Assembly (NCBI RefSeq): GCF_900100265.1
Contig: NZ_LT629696.1
Location: 2,914,001-2,978,000, forward strand
DNA from: Leifsonia sp. 466MF
Lineage (GTDB): Bacteria > Actinomycetota > Actinomycetes > Actinomycetales > Microbacteriaceae
Length of the DNA: 64,000 nucleotides
Direction: 5' to 3'
Shown: one piece after another, positions 42,228 through 50,094 of the stretch
How positions within the stretch are numbered: position 1 is the stretch's first letter
Layout: the number at the start of each line of letters is the position of its first letter
The notes under the pieces: generated by a model
Seen by the model: only the letters and a program-made list of their open reading frames with translations
Database searches by the model: none
Told to the model about the DNA's origin: nothing
Position numbers and translations under genes: made by a program

Positions 42228-43415
42228 TCAGGGGATCGGGGTCCAGGCGCTGCCGTCGGCGGCGCTGCGCTCGACGGCGTCGAGGACGCGCTGGATGTGG
42301 AGGCCGTCGGCGAACGACGGCTCGGGGTCGGTTCCGGACGCGATGGCGGTCACCAGGTCGACGACCTCGTGGCTGAACGCGTGCTCGTAGCCGATGGCGT
42401 GACCGGTCGGCCACCAGTTGGCCATGTAGGGATGCTCGGGCTCGGTGACGATGATCCGCGTGAAGCCCTGCTCCCCGGCCGGGGCCGTCGCGTCGTAGAA
42501 CTGCAGCTCGTTCATCTCCTCGAGGTCGAACGCGATGGCGCCGCGCGAGCCGCTGAGTTCGATGCGGAGCGCGTTCTTGCGGCCGGTCGCGTACCGGGTG
42601 GCCTCGAAGGCTCCGATCGCACCGTCCGCCTCCCCGCCTTCGAGGCGGGCGGTGAACCAGGCGGCGTCATCGACGGTGACCTTCCCGCGCTCGGTGGATG
42701 CGGTGCCGGACAGGCCGACGCCCTCGCCGAGCAGCGGGCGCTCCTCGACGAAGGTGGTCAGCGTCCCGGAGACCGCACTGAGCTGCGAGCCGGTGAGGTG
42801 TTCGATGAGGTCGACGGCGTGCGCCCCGATGTCGCCGAGCGAGCCGGAGCCGGCGAGCGCCTTGTCGAGGCGCCACGTCATCGGGCCGTCCTCGTCGCGG
42901 AGCCAGTCCTGCAGGTAGAGCGCGCGCACCTGGCGGATGGCGCCGAGGCGCCCCTCCTGCACCAGCGAGCGGGCGTAGCCGATGGCAGGGACCCGGCGGT
43001 AGCTGAAACCGACCATCGAGCGGATGCCGCGGGCGGCGGCGCGCTCGGCGGCGGCGGTCATCGCCTCCGCCTCCGCGACGGTGTTGGCGAGCGGCTTCTC
43101 GCAGAGCACGTGCTTGCCGGCGTCGAGGGCGGCGATCGCGATCTCCGCGTGGCTGTCGCCGGGTGTGCAGATGTCGACGACGTCGATCTCGGGGTCGTCG
43201 ATCACGGCGCGCCAGTCGGTCTCGGCGCGCTGCCAGCCGAACCGGCGGCGTGCATCCTCGACGCGGGCGGCGTCGCGGCCGACGATCACGGACATGACCG
43301 GCTCGGCGGGGAGGTCGAAGAAGCGCGGGGCGGTGCGCCAGCCCTGCGAGTGCGCTGCGCCCATGAACCCGTACCCGATCATGGCGACCCGGAGCTGCGG
43401 CTTGTCGTCGGTCAT
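42228..43415 (-). CDS. Gfo/Idh/MocA-family sugar oxidoreductase
   Basis: 395 residues. RVAMIGYGFMGAAHSQGW is the Rossmann motif, CEKPLAN the EKP catalytic motif, and GSGSLGDIGAHAVDLIEHLTG the substrate-domain signature. It is the larger Gfo/Idh subclass often found with sugar-phosphate isomerases and ThuA. The ATG at 43415 has GAAGGG upstream. It heads the Gfo/Idh-ThuA-Gfo/Idh unit and lies downstream of a LacI regulator on the same strand. Confidence 0.88.
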   Translation of the reverse strand: MTDDKPQLRVAMIGYGFMGAAHSQGWRTAPRFFDLPAEPVMSVIVGRDAARVEDARRRFGWQRAETDWRAVIDDPEIDVVDICTPGDSHAEIAIAALDAGKHVLCEKPLANTVAEAEAMTAAAERAAARGIRSMVGFSYRRVPAIGYARSLVQEGRLGAIRQVRALYLQDWLRDEDGPMTWRLDKALAGSGSLGDIGAHAVDLIEHLTGSQLSAVSGTLTTFVEERPLLGEGVGLSGTASTERGKVTVDDAAWFTARLEGGEADGAIGAFEATRYATGRKNALRIELSGSRGAIAFDLEEMNELQFYDATAPAGEQGFTRIIVTEPEHPYMANWWPTGHAIGYEHAFSHEVVDLVTAIASGTDPEPSFADGLHIQRVLDAVERSAADGSAWTPIP

Positions 43416-43473
43416 CGTCGGCCCTTCGTCTGGCGGTACCCGTGCGACGGTAGTTCGCGGGCGGCGGGGGAGC

Positions 43474-43500
43474 AAGTTTCCTGCGGGGGTTGGAAAACTT
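43474..43500. promoter_or_regulatory. inverted repeat between LacI gene and Gfo/Idh-ThuA unit
   Basis: AAGTTTCC (43474-43481) and GGAAAACTT (43492-43500) are inverted with one extra A, directly after the LacI stop. It is either an operator for the downstream unit or a weak terminator. Confidence 0.35.
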
Positions 43501-43503
43501 TCG

Positions 43504-44508
43504 TCAGGCGGCGGGCGCTGCCGTCGACCCGCGCTCGACCAGAGCGGTCGCAAGCTCGAGCCGTGTGTTCTCCACCGCGCCGGCCCGGAGCCGCAGCGCG
43601 AGGCGCGTCGCCTCCTCCGCCATCTCCTGCAGCGGCTGCCGGATGGTCGTCAGCGGCGGTCGCGCCCACGCCGCGGACGGCGCGTCGTCGAAGCCGACCA
43701 CCGACACATCCCGGGGCACATCGAGGCCGAGCGCGAAGGCGGCGTCGTACACGCCGAGCGCCTGCATGTCGTTGCCGCAGACGATGGCGGTCGGGCGGTC
43801 CGGCGACGCGAGCAGCCTTCGCCCTTCCCGCTCCCCCTCCGCGCGCGAGAACCCTCCCCCGCCGATCTCCGACGGCACCGGGAGGCCCGCCTCCTGCAGG
43901 GCCGACTGGTATCCGGCGACCCGAGCGCGGGAGCACATCAGATCGGCCGGGCCGGCGATCGCCGCGATGCGCCGATGGCCGAGCGCCAGCAGGTGACGGG
44001 TGGCGGCGACGCCTCCCGCCCAGTTGGTGGCCCCGATGGCGGGCACGTCCGGCGGAGGGTCGCCGGCGGGATCGACGACGACGAACGGGATGTTGCGGGT
44101 GCGCAGCTGGCGGCGGTGGTCGGCCGTCAGGTTCGAGAACTGCAGCACGATCGCGATCGGCTTGCGGCGGAGCACCCCGGTGATCAGCTCGTCTCCGACC
44201 GCGTGGTAGTCGCCGATGGTCGAGAGGGTCATCGCCAGCCCGTTCTCGCGGGTGACGCGCTCCACGCCGCGGATGACCTCGACGGACCACTCGCTCGCCA
44301 GGTTCTCGATGACGAGTTCGACGGTCTCGCCGCGTTCCGCATCCACACCGCGGCGGGCGTACCCGGAGTCGTGCAGCAGCTCCTCGACGCGTCGGCGGGT
44401 GTCGGCGGACACGCCGGGGCGGCCGTTGAGCACCTTCGACACCGTCGACAGCGACACGGACGCCTCGCGCGCGATGGCCTCCAGGGTGGGGCGCGTTGGA
44501 GCGGGCAT
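43504..44508 (-). CDS. LacI-family transcriptional repressor
   Basis: 334 residues. The N-terminal LacI HTH (PTLEAIAREASVSLSTVSKVLNG) and hinge helix precede a periplasmic-binding-protein-like sensor domain (VVGFDDAPSAAWARPPLTTI). The ATG at 44508 precedes the conserved HTH; an upstream in-frame extension would overlap the divergent esterase promoter. It is divergent from the CE7 esterase and upstream of the Gfo/Idh-ThuA unit, so it may control both. Confidence 0.92.
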   Translation of the reverse strand: MPAPTRPTLEAIAREASVSLSTVSKVLNGRPGVSADTRRRVEELLHDSGYARRGVDAERGETVELVIENLASEWSVEVIRGVERVTRENGLAMTLSTIGDYHAVGDELITGVLRRKPIAIVLQFSNLTADHRRQLRTRNIPFVVVDPAGDPPPDVPAIGATNWAGGVAATRHLLALGHRRIAAIAGPADLMCSRARVAGYQSALQEAGLPVPSEIGGGGFSRAEGEREGRRLLASPDRPTAIVCGNDMQALGVYDAAFALGLDVPRDVSVVGFDDAPSAAWARPPLTTIRQPLQEMAEEATRLALRLRAGAVENTRLELATALVERGSTAAPAA

Positions 44509-44631
44509 GGAGCCACTGTCGCACACACGGTCGCACGCCGGGCCGGTCCCACGCTCGGCGCCCGGCTGTGCCACAATGACGCCCAGCCTCCTGCCGCCCG
44601 CGTTGCGAAAACCGTTCAGAAAGCGAGACCG

Positions 44632-45603
44632 ATGCCGCTCACCGACCTGACCCACTCCGAACTGCTCGCCTTCCGTCCGGAGGTCCAGGAGCCCGCCGAC
44701 TTCGACGCCTTCTGGGAGCGCACGATCGCCGAGGCGCGCGCCGCCGGTGGCGTGCCGGAGCTGACTCCTGCGGACTCGCCGGTGACGCAGCTGCGCATCG
44801 ACGACCTGGTCTTCCCCGGGTTCGGAGGAGAGCCGGTGCGGGCCTGGGTGTCACGGCCGCTCCACGACGACGGGCCGCTCCCTGCGGTCGTGCAGTACCA
44901 GGGTTACGGCGGCGGCCGCGGGCTGCCGGGCGAGAACGTGGCGTGGGCACTGGCCGGCTACGTGCACGTCTTCGTCGACACCCGCGGGCAGGGCAGTGGA
45001 TGGGGCAGCGGCGGAGACACGCCCGACCCGCACGGCTCGGGTCCGGCCACTCCGGGCGTGATGACCCGGGGCATCCACTCGCCGGAGACGTACTACTACC
45101 GCCGCGTCTTCACGGACGCCGTGCGCGCCGTCGACGCCACGCGGTCGCTGCCGTTCGTCGATCCCGACCGCATCGCTGTGACCGGCGGCAGTCAGGGCGG
45201 TGGGATCGCCCTCGCGGCCGGCGCACTCGCGGGCGGCATCACGGCCGTGATGCCGGATGTGGCCTTCCTCTGCGCGTTCCGCCGCGGCGCGGAGGTGGCG
45301 GCCGGCGGACCCTTCCTGGAGCTCGCGACCTACCTGTCGGTGCATCGCGACGAGGTCGCTGACGTGTTCCGGACCCTGTCGTACTTCGACGGGGTCAACT
45401 TCGCCCGCCGCATCCACGCGCCCTCGCTGTTCTCGGTGGCGCTGATGGACACGGTCGTGCCGCCGTCGACGACCTTCGCGGCGTACAACCACGTCGCGGC
45501 GTCCGACCGCGCGATCGAGGTGTACCCGTTCAACGACCACGAGGGCGGCGGCGGCGCCCACTGGCGCACGCAGGCGGCCTGGCTGGCCCCGCGCCTCCGC
45601 TGA
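44632..45603 (+). CDS. acetyl-xylan esterase/cephalosporin-C deacetylase, carbohydrate esterase family 7
   Basis: 323 residues, the typical CE7 length. Catalytic residues are Ser187 in GGSQGGG, Asp273 in LMDTVVPP and His303 in FNDHEGGG; RGQGSGWG and PETYYYRRV are CE7 landmarks. Without a signal peptide it is cytoplasmic and would remove acetyl groups from imported acetylated xylo-oligosaccharides. GCGAAAACCGTTCAGA just before the start resembles a degenerate LacI half-site. Divergent from a LacI gene; acetate is its product. Confidence 0.93.
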   Translation: MPLTDLTHSELLAFRPEVQEPADFDAFWERTIAEARAAGGVPELTPADSPVTQLRIDDLVFPGFGGEPVRAWVSRPLHDDGPLPAVVQYQGYGGGRGLPGENVAWALAGYVHVFVDTRGQGSGWGSGGDTPDPHGSGPATPGVMTRGIHSPETYYYRRVFTDAVRAVDATRSLPFVDPDRIAVTGGSQGGGIALAAGALAGGITAVMPDVAFLCAFRRGAEVAAGGPFLELATYLSVHRDEVADVFRTLSYFDGVNFARRIHAPSLFSVALMDTVVPPSTTFAAYNHVAASDRAIEVYPFNDHEGGGGAHWRTQAAWLAPRLR

Positions 45604-45640
45604 CCGCGGCCCGCACCCCTTGTCCCCTCCCCATCGGAAG

Positions 45641-45698
45641 ATTTGCGCCAAATCGCGGTTCTCGCGCTCCGATAACCACAATTTGCGCCAAATCGCGG
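45641..45698. repeat. family C direct repeat pair (copy C2)
   Basis: Identical 18-bp units ATTTGCGCCAAATCGCGG start at 45641 and 45681 with a 40-bp period. The spacer contains GATAACC, the complement of GGTTATC seen in C1 and C3. It lies between the convergent ends of the esterase and the next LacI gene. Confidence 0.85.
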
Positions 45699-45726
45699 CC
45701 GGACCGGTGCCAGCAGGGGCGGAAGG

Positions 45727-46725
45727 TCAGGCGGGCGGGGCGGTCGTCGCGCGGCGGACCAGCCGGGTGGGGAGGCGGACGTGGATGCGCTCCGGCGTCT
45801 CGCCGTTCATCAGCCGGATCAGGAGGTCGGCGGCCGTCGCGCCCAGGCCCTGCATCGGCTGCCGCACGGTCGTCAGGGGCGGGCTGAACTGCGACGCCTC
45901 GGGGATGTCGTCGAAGCCGACCACCGAGAGGTCGCGCGGAACGTCGAGGCCGAGCTCGGCCGCGACCTCGATGACCGCGATCGCGGAGATGTCGTTCGCC
46001 GCGAACACCGCCGTCGGGCGGTCCGCCCGCCGCAGGAGCGGCAGCGCCACCTCACGCACGGTGTCGTGCTCGTAGCGGCCGACGGCCACCAGCGACGGAT
46101 CGAACGGGATGCCGGCCTCGCCCAGCGCGCGGCGGTATCCCGCGTCGCGCAGGCTCGACGAGCGGAGGTCCGGACGACCGGCGACGAAGGCGATGCGGCG
46201 GTGGCCCAGCCCGATCAGGAAGGCGGTCGCGTTGCGTGCGCCGCCGAAGCTGTCCGACTCGACGGTGGGCAGGTCGGCCCGTCCTGCGTGCGGGTCGATG
46301 GCCACCATCGGGACGTCGGCGTTGGCGTTCACGACGGTCGGAGTGACCATGATCACGCCGTCGATGAGCGTGCCGCTGAGCCGGCTCAGCGAGCGCCGCT
46401 CCCATCCCTCGCTCGACGGCTGGCGTGAGCCGCTGTAGGCGAGCAGGTCGTAGCGCGAGTCGTGGAGCGCCGTCCCGACGCCTTTCAGGATCTCGGCGGA
46501 GAACGGTTCGAAGTCGGCGACGAGCACGCCGATGACGCCGGTGCGCCGCGACCGCATGCTGCTCGCCACGAGGCTCGATTCGTAGCCGAGCTCCTGCACC
46601 ACCTGCAGCACGCGCTCCACCGTCGAGGTCGCGACACCGTACCGGCCGTTCACGGCCTTGGACACGGTGGCGACCGAGACGCCGGCAGCAGCAGCCACAT
46701 CGCTGATCGTCGGACGCCGTCCCAT
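45727..46725 (-). CDS. LacI-family transcriptional repressor
   Basis: 332 residues with the HTH PTISDVAAAAGVSVATVSKAV and the C-terminal VVGFDDIPEASQFSPPLTTV ligand-domain signature. The ATG at 46725 directly precedes the HTH. No ribosome-binding site is visible and TATGCT (46739-46734) ends about 8 bp before it, so the message may be leaderless or nearly so. It is divergent from the ABC importer/GH3 operon, with a palindromic LacI operator in the shared promoter region. Confidence 0.92.
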   Translation of the reverse strand: MGRRPTISDVAAAAGVSVATVSKAVNGRYGVATSTVERVLQVVQELGYESSLVASSMRSRRTGVIGVLVADFEPFSAEILKGVGTALHDSRYDLLAYSGSRQPSSEGWERRSLSRLSGTLIDGVIMVTPTVVNANADVPMVAIDPHAGRADLPTVESDSFGGARNATAFLIGLGHRRIAFVAGRPDLRSSSLRDAGYRRALGEAGIPFDPSLVAVGRYEHDTVREVALPLLRRADRPTAVFAANDISAIAVIEVAAELGLDVPRDLSVVGFDDIPEASQFSPPLTTVRQPMQGLGATAADLLIRLMNGETPERIHVRLPTRLVRRATTAPPA

Positions 46726-46750
46726 GGCGACCGAGCATAGCGTAGAAAAG

Positions 46751-46793
46751 GTTTTCGAAAACGTTTGACACAATCCCCGTCGCTTGCGACACT
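46751..46793 (+). promoter_or_regulatory. LacI operator and promoter of the importer/GH3 operon
   Basis: GTTTTCGAAAAC (46751-46762) is a perfect palindrome with the central CG typical of LacI-family operators. TTGACA follows at 46765-46770, with GACACT 17 bp further as a weak -10. The operator abuts the -35 of this promoter and overlaps the -35 region of the divergent LacI gene, so one bound repressor could control both. Confidence 0.65.
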
Positions 46794-46835
46794 TCCGACG
46801 TCCCCACCTCAACGAAGAGAACAGGTTGGAATCAC

Positions 46836-48122
46836 ATGAAAGGCACCAAGCTCCTCACCGGGGCCGCCGTCGTGATGGCCGGCGCACTCGCACTCACCGG
46901 GTGCAGTGGCGGCTCCGACAGCTCCGGCGACGGCAAGGTCAACATGACCCTCTGGCAGAACTCCACCACCGGCCCCGGCCAGGAGTTCTGGAAGAACGCC
47001 GTCGCAGCATTCGAGAAGGCGAACCCGAAGGTCACCATCAAGGTCCAGTCCATCCAGAACGAGGACCTCGACGGCAAACTGCAGACCGCTCTCAACAGCG
47101 GCGACGCACCCGACATCTTCCTGCAGCGAGGCGGCGGGAAGATGGCGGCGATGGTCAACGCGGGTCAGCTGATGGACATCACCGACAAGGTGTCGTCCGA
47201 GACCAAGAAGAACATCTCCGAAGGCTCGTTCAAGGCGGAGACCTACCAGGACAAGGTGTGGGCCATGCCCATCGCCGTGCTCCCGGGCGGTCTCTTCTAC
47301 AGCCAGGATCTGTTCAAGGCGGCAGGCATCACCGAAGCGCCCAAGACGATCGACGACCTCAACGCCGACGTCACCAAGCTGAAGGCCACCGGGGTCTCCC
47401 CGATCGCCCTCGGCGCGAAGGACGCCTGGCCGGCCGCGCACTGGTTCTACTGGTTCGCTCTGCGCGAGTGCGCAGGGTCGACCATGGAGAAGTCGGCCGA
47501 CTCGAAGTCGTTCAACGACCCGTGCTGGCTGAAGGCCGCTGAGGACCTGAACGACTTCGCCAAGACCCAGCCGTTCAACGAGGGCTTCCTCACGACGACC
47601 GCACAGCAGGGCGCCGGAAGCTCGGCGGGCCTCGTCGCCAACCACAAGGCGGCGATGGAGCTCATGGGCGCGTGGGACCCGGGCGTGATCGCCTCCCTGA
47701 CCCCCGACCAGAAGCCCCTCCCCGACCTCGGCTTCTACCCGTTCCCGGAGGTTCCGGGCGGTAAGGGCGAGCCCGGCTCGATCATGGGCGGCGTCGACGG
47801 CTACTCGTGCTCGGTCAAGGCTCCGAAGGAGTGCGCCGACTTCCTCAACTTCGTCGCATCGACGGAGCAGCAGGAGGCCTACTACAAGGCCTTCAACGCC
47901 CCGCCGGTCAACTCGGAGGCGCAGAAGGTCGTCACCGAGCCCTACCTGAAGGATGTGCTGGCCGCCTACAACGCAGCCCCGTACGTCTCGCAGTGGCTCG
48001 ACACCGTTCTCGGACAGAACGTCGGCAACGCGCTCAACGTGGCGGTCGTCGACATGCTGGCCGGCAAGAGCGACCCGAAGCAGCTCATCCAGGCGGCCAA
48101 TGACGCCGCCAAGAAGGGCTGA
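46836..48122 (+). CDS. ABC transporter extracellular sugar-binding lipoprotein
   Basis: 428 residues. Signal peptide with lipobox LTGC (Cys23), then a family 1 solute-binding fold (NMTLWQNSTTGPGQEFWKNA, then PDIFLQRGGGKM, then GGVDGYSCSVKAPKECADF). It is lipid-anchored and captures the oligosaccharide for the two permeases that follow. Gene order binding protein, permease, permease, GH3 indicates import of a beta-linked gluco- or xylo-oligosaccharide. Under LacI control. Confidence 0.95.
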   Translation: MKGTKLLTGAAVVMAGALALTGCSGGSDSSGDGKVNMTLWQNSTTGPGQEFWKNAVAAFEKANPKVTIKVQSIQNEDLDGKLQTALNSGDAPDIFLQRGGGKMAAMVNAGQLMDITDKVSSETKKNISEGSFKAETYQDKVWAMPIAVLPGGLFYSQDLFKAAGITEAPKTIDDLNADVTKLKATGVSPIALGAKDAWPAAHWFYWFALRECAGSTMEKSADSKSFNDPCWLKAAEDLNDFAKTQPFNEGFLTTTAQQGAGSSAGLVANHKAAMELMGAWDPGVIASLTPDQKPLPDLGFYPFPEVPGGKGEPGSIMGGVDGYSCSVKAPKECADFLNFVASTEQQEAYYKAFNAPPVNSEAQKVVTEPYLKDVLAAYNAAPYVSQWLDTVLGQNVGNALNVAVVDMLAGKSDPKQLIQAANDAAKKG

Positions 48123-48133
48123 GGACTCTCCTC

Positions 48134-49171
48134 GTGACACACATCCGCGAGAACACGTCCCCCGGCCTCGTGCCGAACGCGGGTCTCGCGCAGCACGGCG
48201 GGGGCGGCGCAGTCGCGTCGCCCCCGTCGCAGCCGCGCCGCCGCAAGCGCACCGGCTGGGCCATGCGCCTGGAGATCGCTCTGCTGGCCGGACCCGCAGC
48301 CATCGTCTTCCTGGCCTTCGTGATCTTCCCGGTCGCGATCGCCGCCTACTACGGCTTCTTCCGCTGGCAGGGATACGGGCCGGCCACCGACTTCATCGGC
48401 CTGCAGAACTACATCACCATCCTCCAGGACTCCGCCTTCCAGCAGGCTCTGCTGCACAACGGGATCATCGTGATCGGCTCCCTGGTGCTCCAGGGGCCGG
48501 CGGCCATCCTGCTGGCGCTCCTGCTCAACCGCAAGATGCGCGGGCAGTCCCTGATCCGCGTCCTGATCTTCGTGCCGTACGTGATCGCCGAGGTCGTCGT
48601 CGGCACCGGGTGGAGCCTGATGCTCTCCACGAAGGGCGCCCTCAACGGGCTCCTGGAGAACCTCGGGCTCGGGTTCCTCACGCAGGACTGGCTGTCCAAC
48701 CCGAGCCTGGCGATCTGGACGCTGCTGGCCATCCTGACCTGGAAGTACGTCGGCTTCGCCGTCATCCTCTTCCTCGCCGGGCTCCAGGGCATCCCGGAGG
48801 AGCTGTACGAAGCGGCCGCCCTCGACGGCGCGTCGTACTGGCAGATCCAGCGACGGATCTCCCTGCCGCTCCTCGGCCCGACGCTGCGCATCTGGGCGTT
48901 CCTCTCCATCATCGGAGCGCTCCAGCTGTTCGACCTCGTCTACATCATCTGGGGCCAGTACGTCGCCTCGACCGCCGGCACCTCGACCATGGCGACCTAC
49001 ATGGTCGCCAACGGCCGCAACGCCGGCAACTTCGGCTACGGAAACGCCGTCGCCGTCGTCATCTTCCTGATCTCCCTGATCGTCGCCCTGTTCTATCAGC
49101 GGTTCGTGCTGCGGCGCGACACCGAGGGCGCGCTCACGGGTGACAGGCGCACCGGAAGGAAGAAGCGATGA
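48134..49171 (+). CDS. carbohydrate ABC transporter permease (MalF type)
   Basis: 345 residues. A long basic/Gly-rich cytoplasmic N-terminus precedes six transmembrane helices. The EAA loop is EAAALDGASYWQIQRRISLP. GTG start 11 bp after the binding-protein stop with a modest AGGAC. It pairs with the next permease, whose start overlaps its stop by 4 bp. Confidence 0.93.
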   Translation: MTHIRENTSPGLVPNAGLAQHGGGGAVASPPSQPRRRKRTGWAMRLEIALLAGPAAIVFLAFVIFPVAIAAYYGFFRWQGYGPATDFIGLQNYITILQDSAFQQALLHNGIIVIGSLVLQGPAAILLALLLNRKMRGQSLIRVLIFVPYVIAEVVVGTGWSLMLSTKGALNGLLENLGLGFLTQDWLSNPSLAIWTLLAILTWKYVGFAVILFLAGLQGIPEELYEAAALDGASYWQIQRRISLPLLGPTLRIWAFLSIIGALQLFDLVYIIWGQYVASTAGTSTMATYMVANGRNAGNFGYGNAVAVVIFLISLIVALFYQRFVLRRDTEGALTGDRRTGRKKR

Positions 49172-50064
49172 GCGCCTTCACCGTCATCCCCGACGCGCCG
49201 GACGCGCCGGGCGTCCTGGATGCGCCCGACCGCAAGAAGGCCAAGGGGCTGCCCTGGGGCTCCCCCACCGTCTACTTCGTCGCCCTCGTCGTCATCGCGC
49301 TGATGCTGGCGCCGATCGCGTACATCGTGATCGGCGGGTTCCGCACCAACTCCCAGATCACGGTCGACCCGGCCGGATTCCCCAACCCGTGGAACGCCGC
49401 CAACTACATCGGCGTGCTCACGGGCGGGGTGTTCTGGCAGGAGGTGCTCAACTCGACCATCGTCGCCGTCGTGACGACGGTCGGCGTGATCATCCTCGGC
49501 CTGATGGCCAGCTATGTGCTCGCCCGCTACCATTTCCGCGGCCGCGGCGCCCTCTACGCGCTGTTCGCCGCCGGGCTGATGTTCCCGATCACCGTGGCGA
49601 TCACCCCGCTGTACATAGTGGTCCGCAACCTGGGCCTGATGAACTCGCTCGGAGGCGTAATCCTCCCGCAGATCGCCTTCGCCCTGCCGACGACGATCAT
49701 CATCCTGGTGCCGTTCCTCCGCGCCATCCCCGACGAGATCCAGGAGGCGGCCTTCATCGACGGCTGCAGCCGCCTGGGCTTCTTCTGGCGGATGGTGCTG
49801 CGGCTGTCGCTTCCGGGCGTCATCACCGTCGGCATCCTGGCCTTCATCGCGAGCTGGAACAGCTACCTGCTGCCCCTCTTCCTCCTCAACAACGAGGCGA
49901 CGTTCACGCTGCCGCTCGGGGTGCAGGCGTTCTCGTCGCAGTACTCCGTCGACACCGCCAAGGTGCTCGCGTTCACGTCGCTGTCCATGATCCCGGCGCT
50001 GATCTTCTTCAGCCTGTTCGAGCGCCGCATCGTCGGCGGCCTGACCGGCGCCGTCAAGGGCTGA
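49168..50064 (+). CDS. carbohydrate ABC transporter permease (MalG type)
   Basis: 298 residues, six transmembrane helices with EAA loop EAAFIDGCSRLGFFWRMVLR. Translationally coupled to the upstream permease (ATGA). GGAAGGAAG precedes the start. No ATP-binding subunit follows; the next gene is a GH3 enzyme, so a shared MsiK-type ATPase elsewhere is expected. Confidence 0.93.
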   Translation: MSAFTVIPDAPDAPGVLDAPDRKKAKGLPWGSPTVYFVALVVIALMLAPIAYIVIGGFRTNSQITVDPAGFPNPWNAANYIGVLTGGVFWQEVLNSTIVAVVTTVGVIILGLMASYVLARYHFRGRGALYALFAAGLMFPITVAITPLYIVVRNLGLMNSLGGVILPQIAFALPTTIIILVPFLRAIPDEIQEAAFIDGCSRLGFFWRMVLRLSLPGVITVGILAFIASWNSYLLPLFLLNNEATFTLPLGVQAFSSQYSVDTAKVLAFTSLSMIPALIFFSLFERRIVGGLTGAVKG

Positions 50065-50094
50065 CGCCCGCACGTCAAGAAGTGTGAGATCGAC

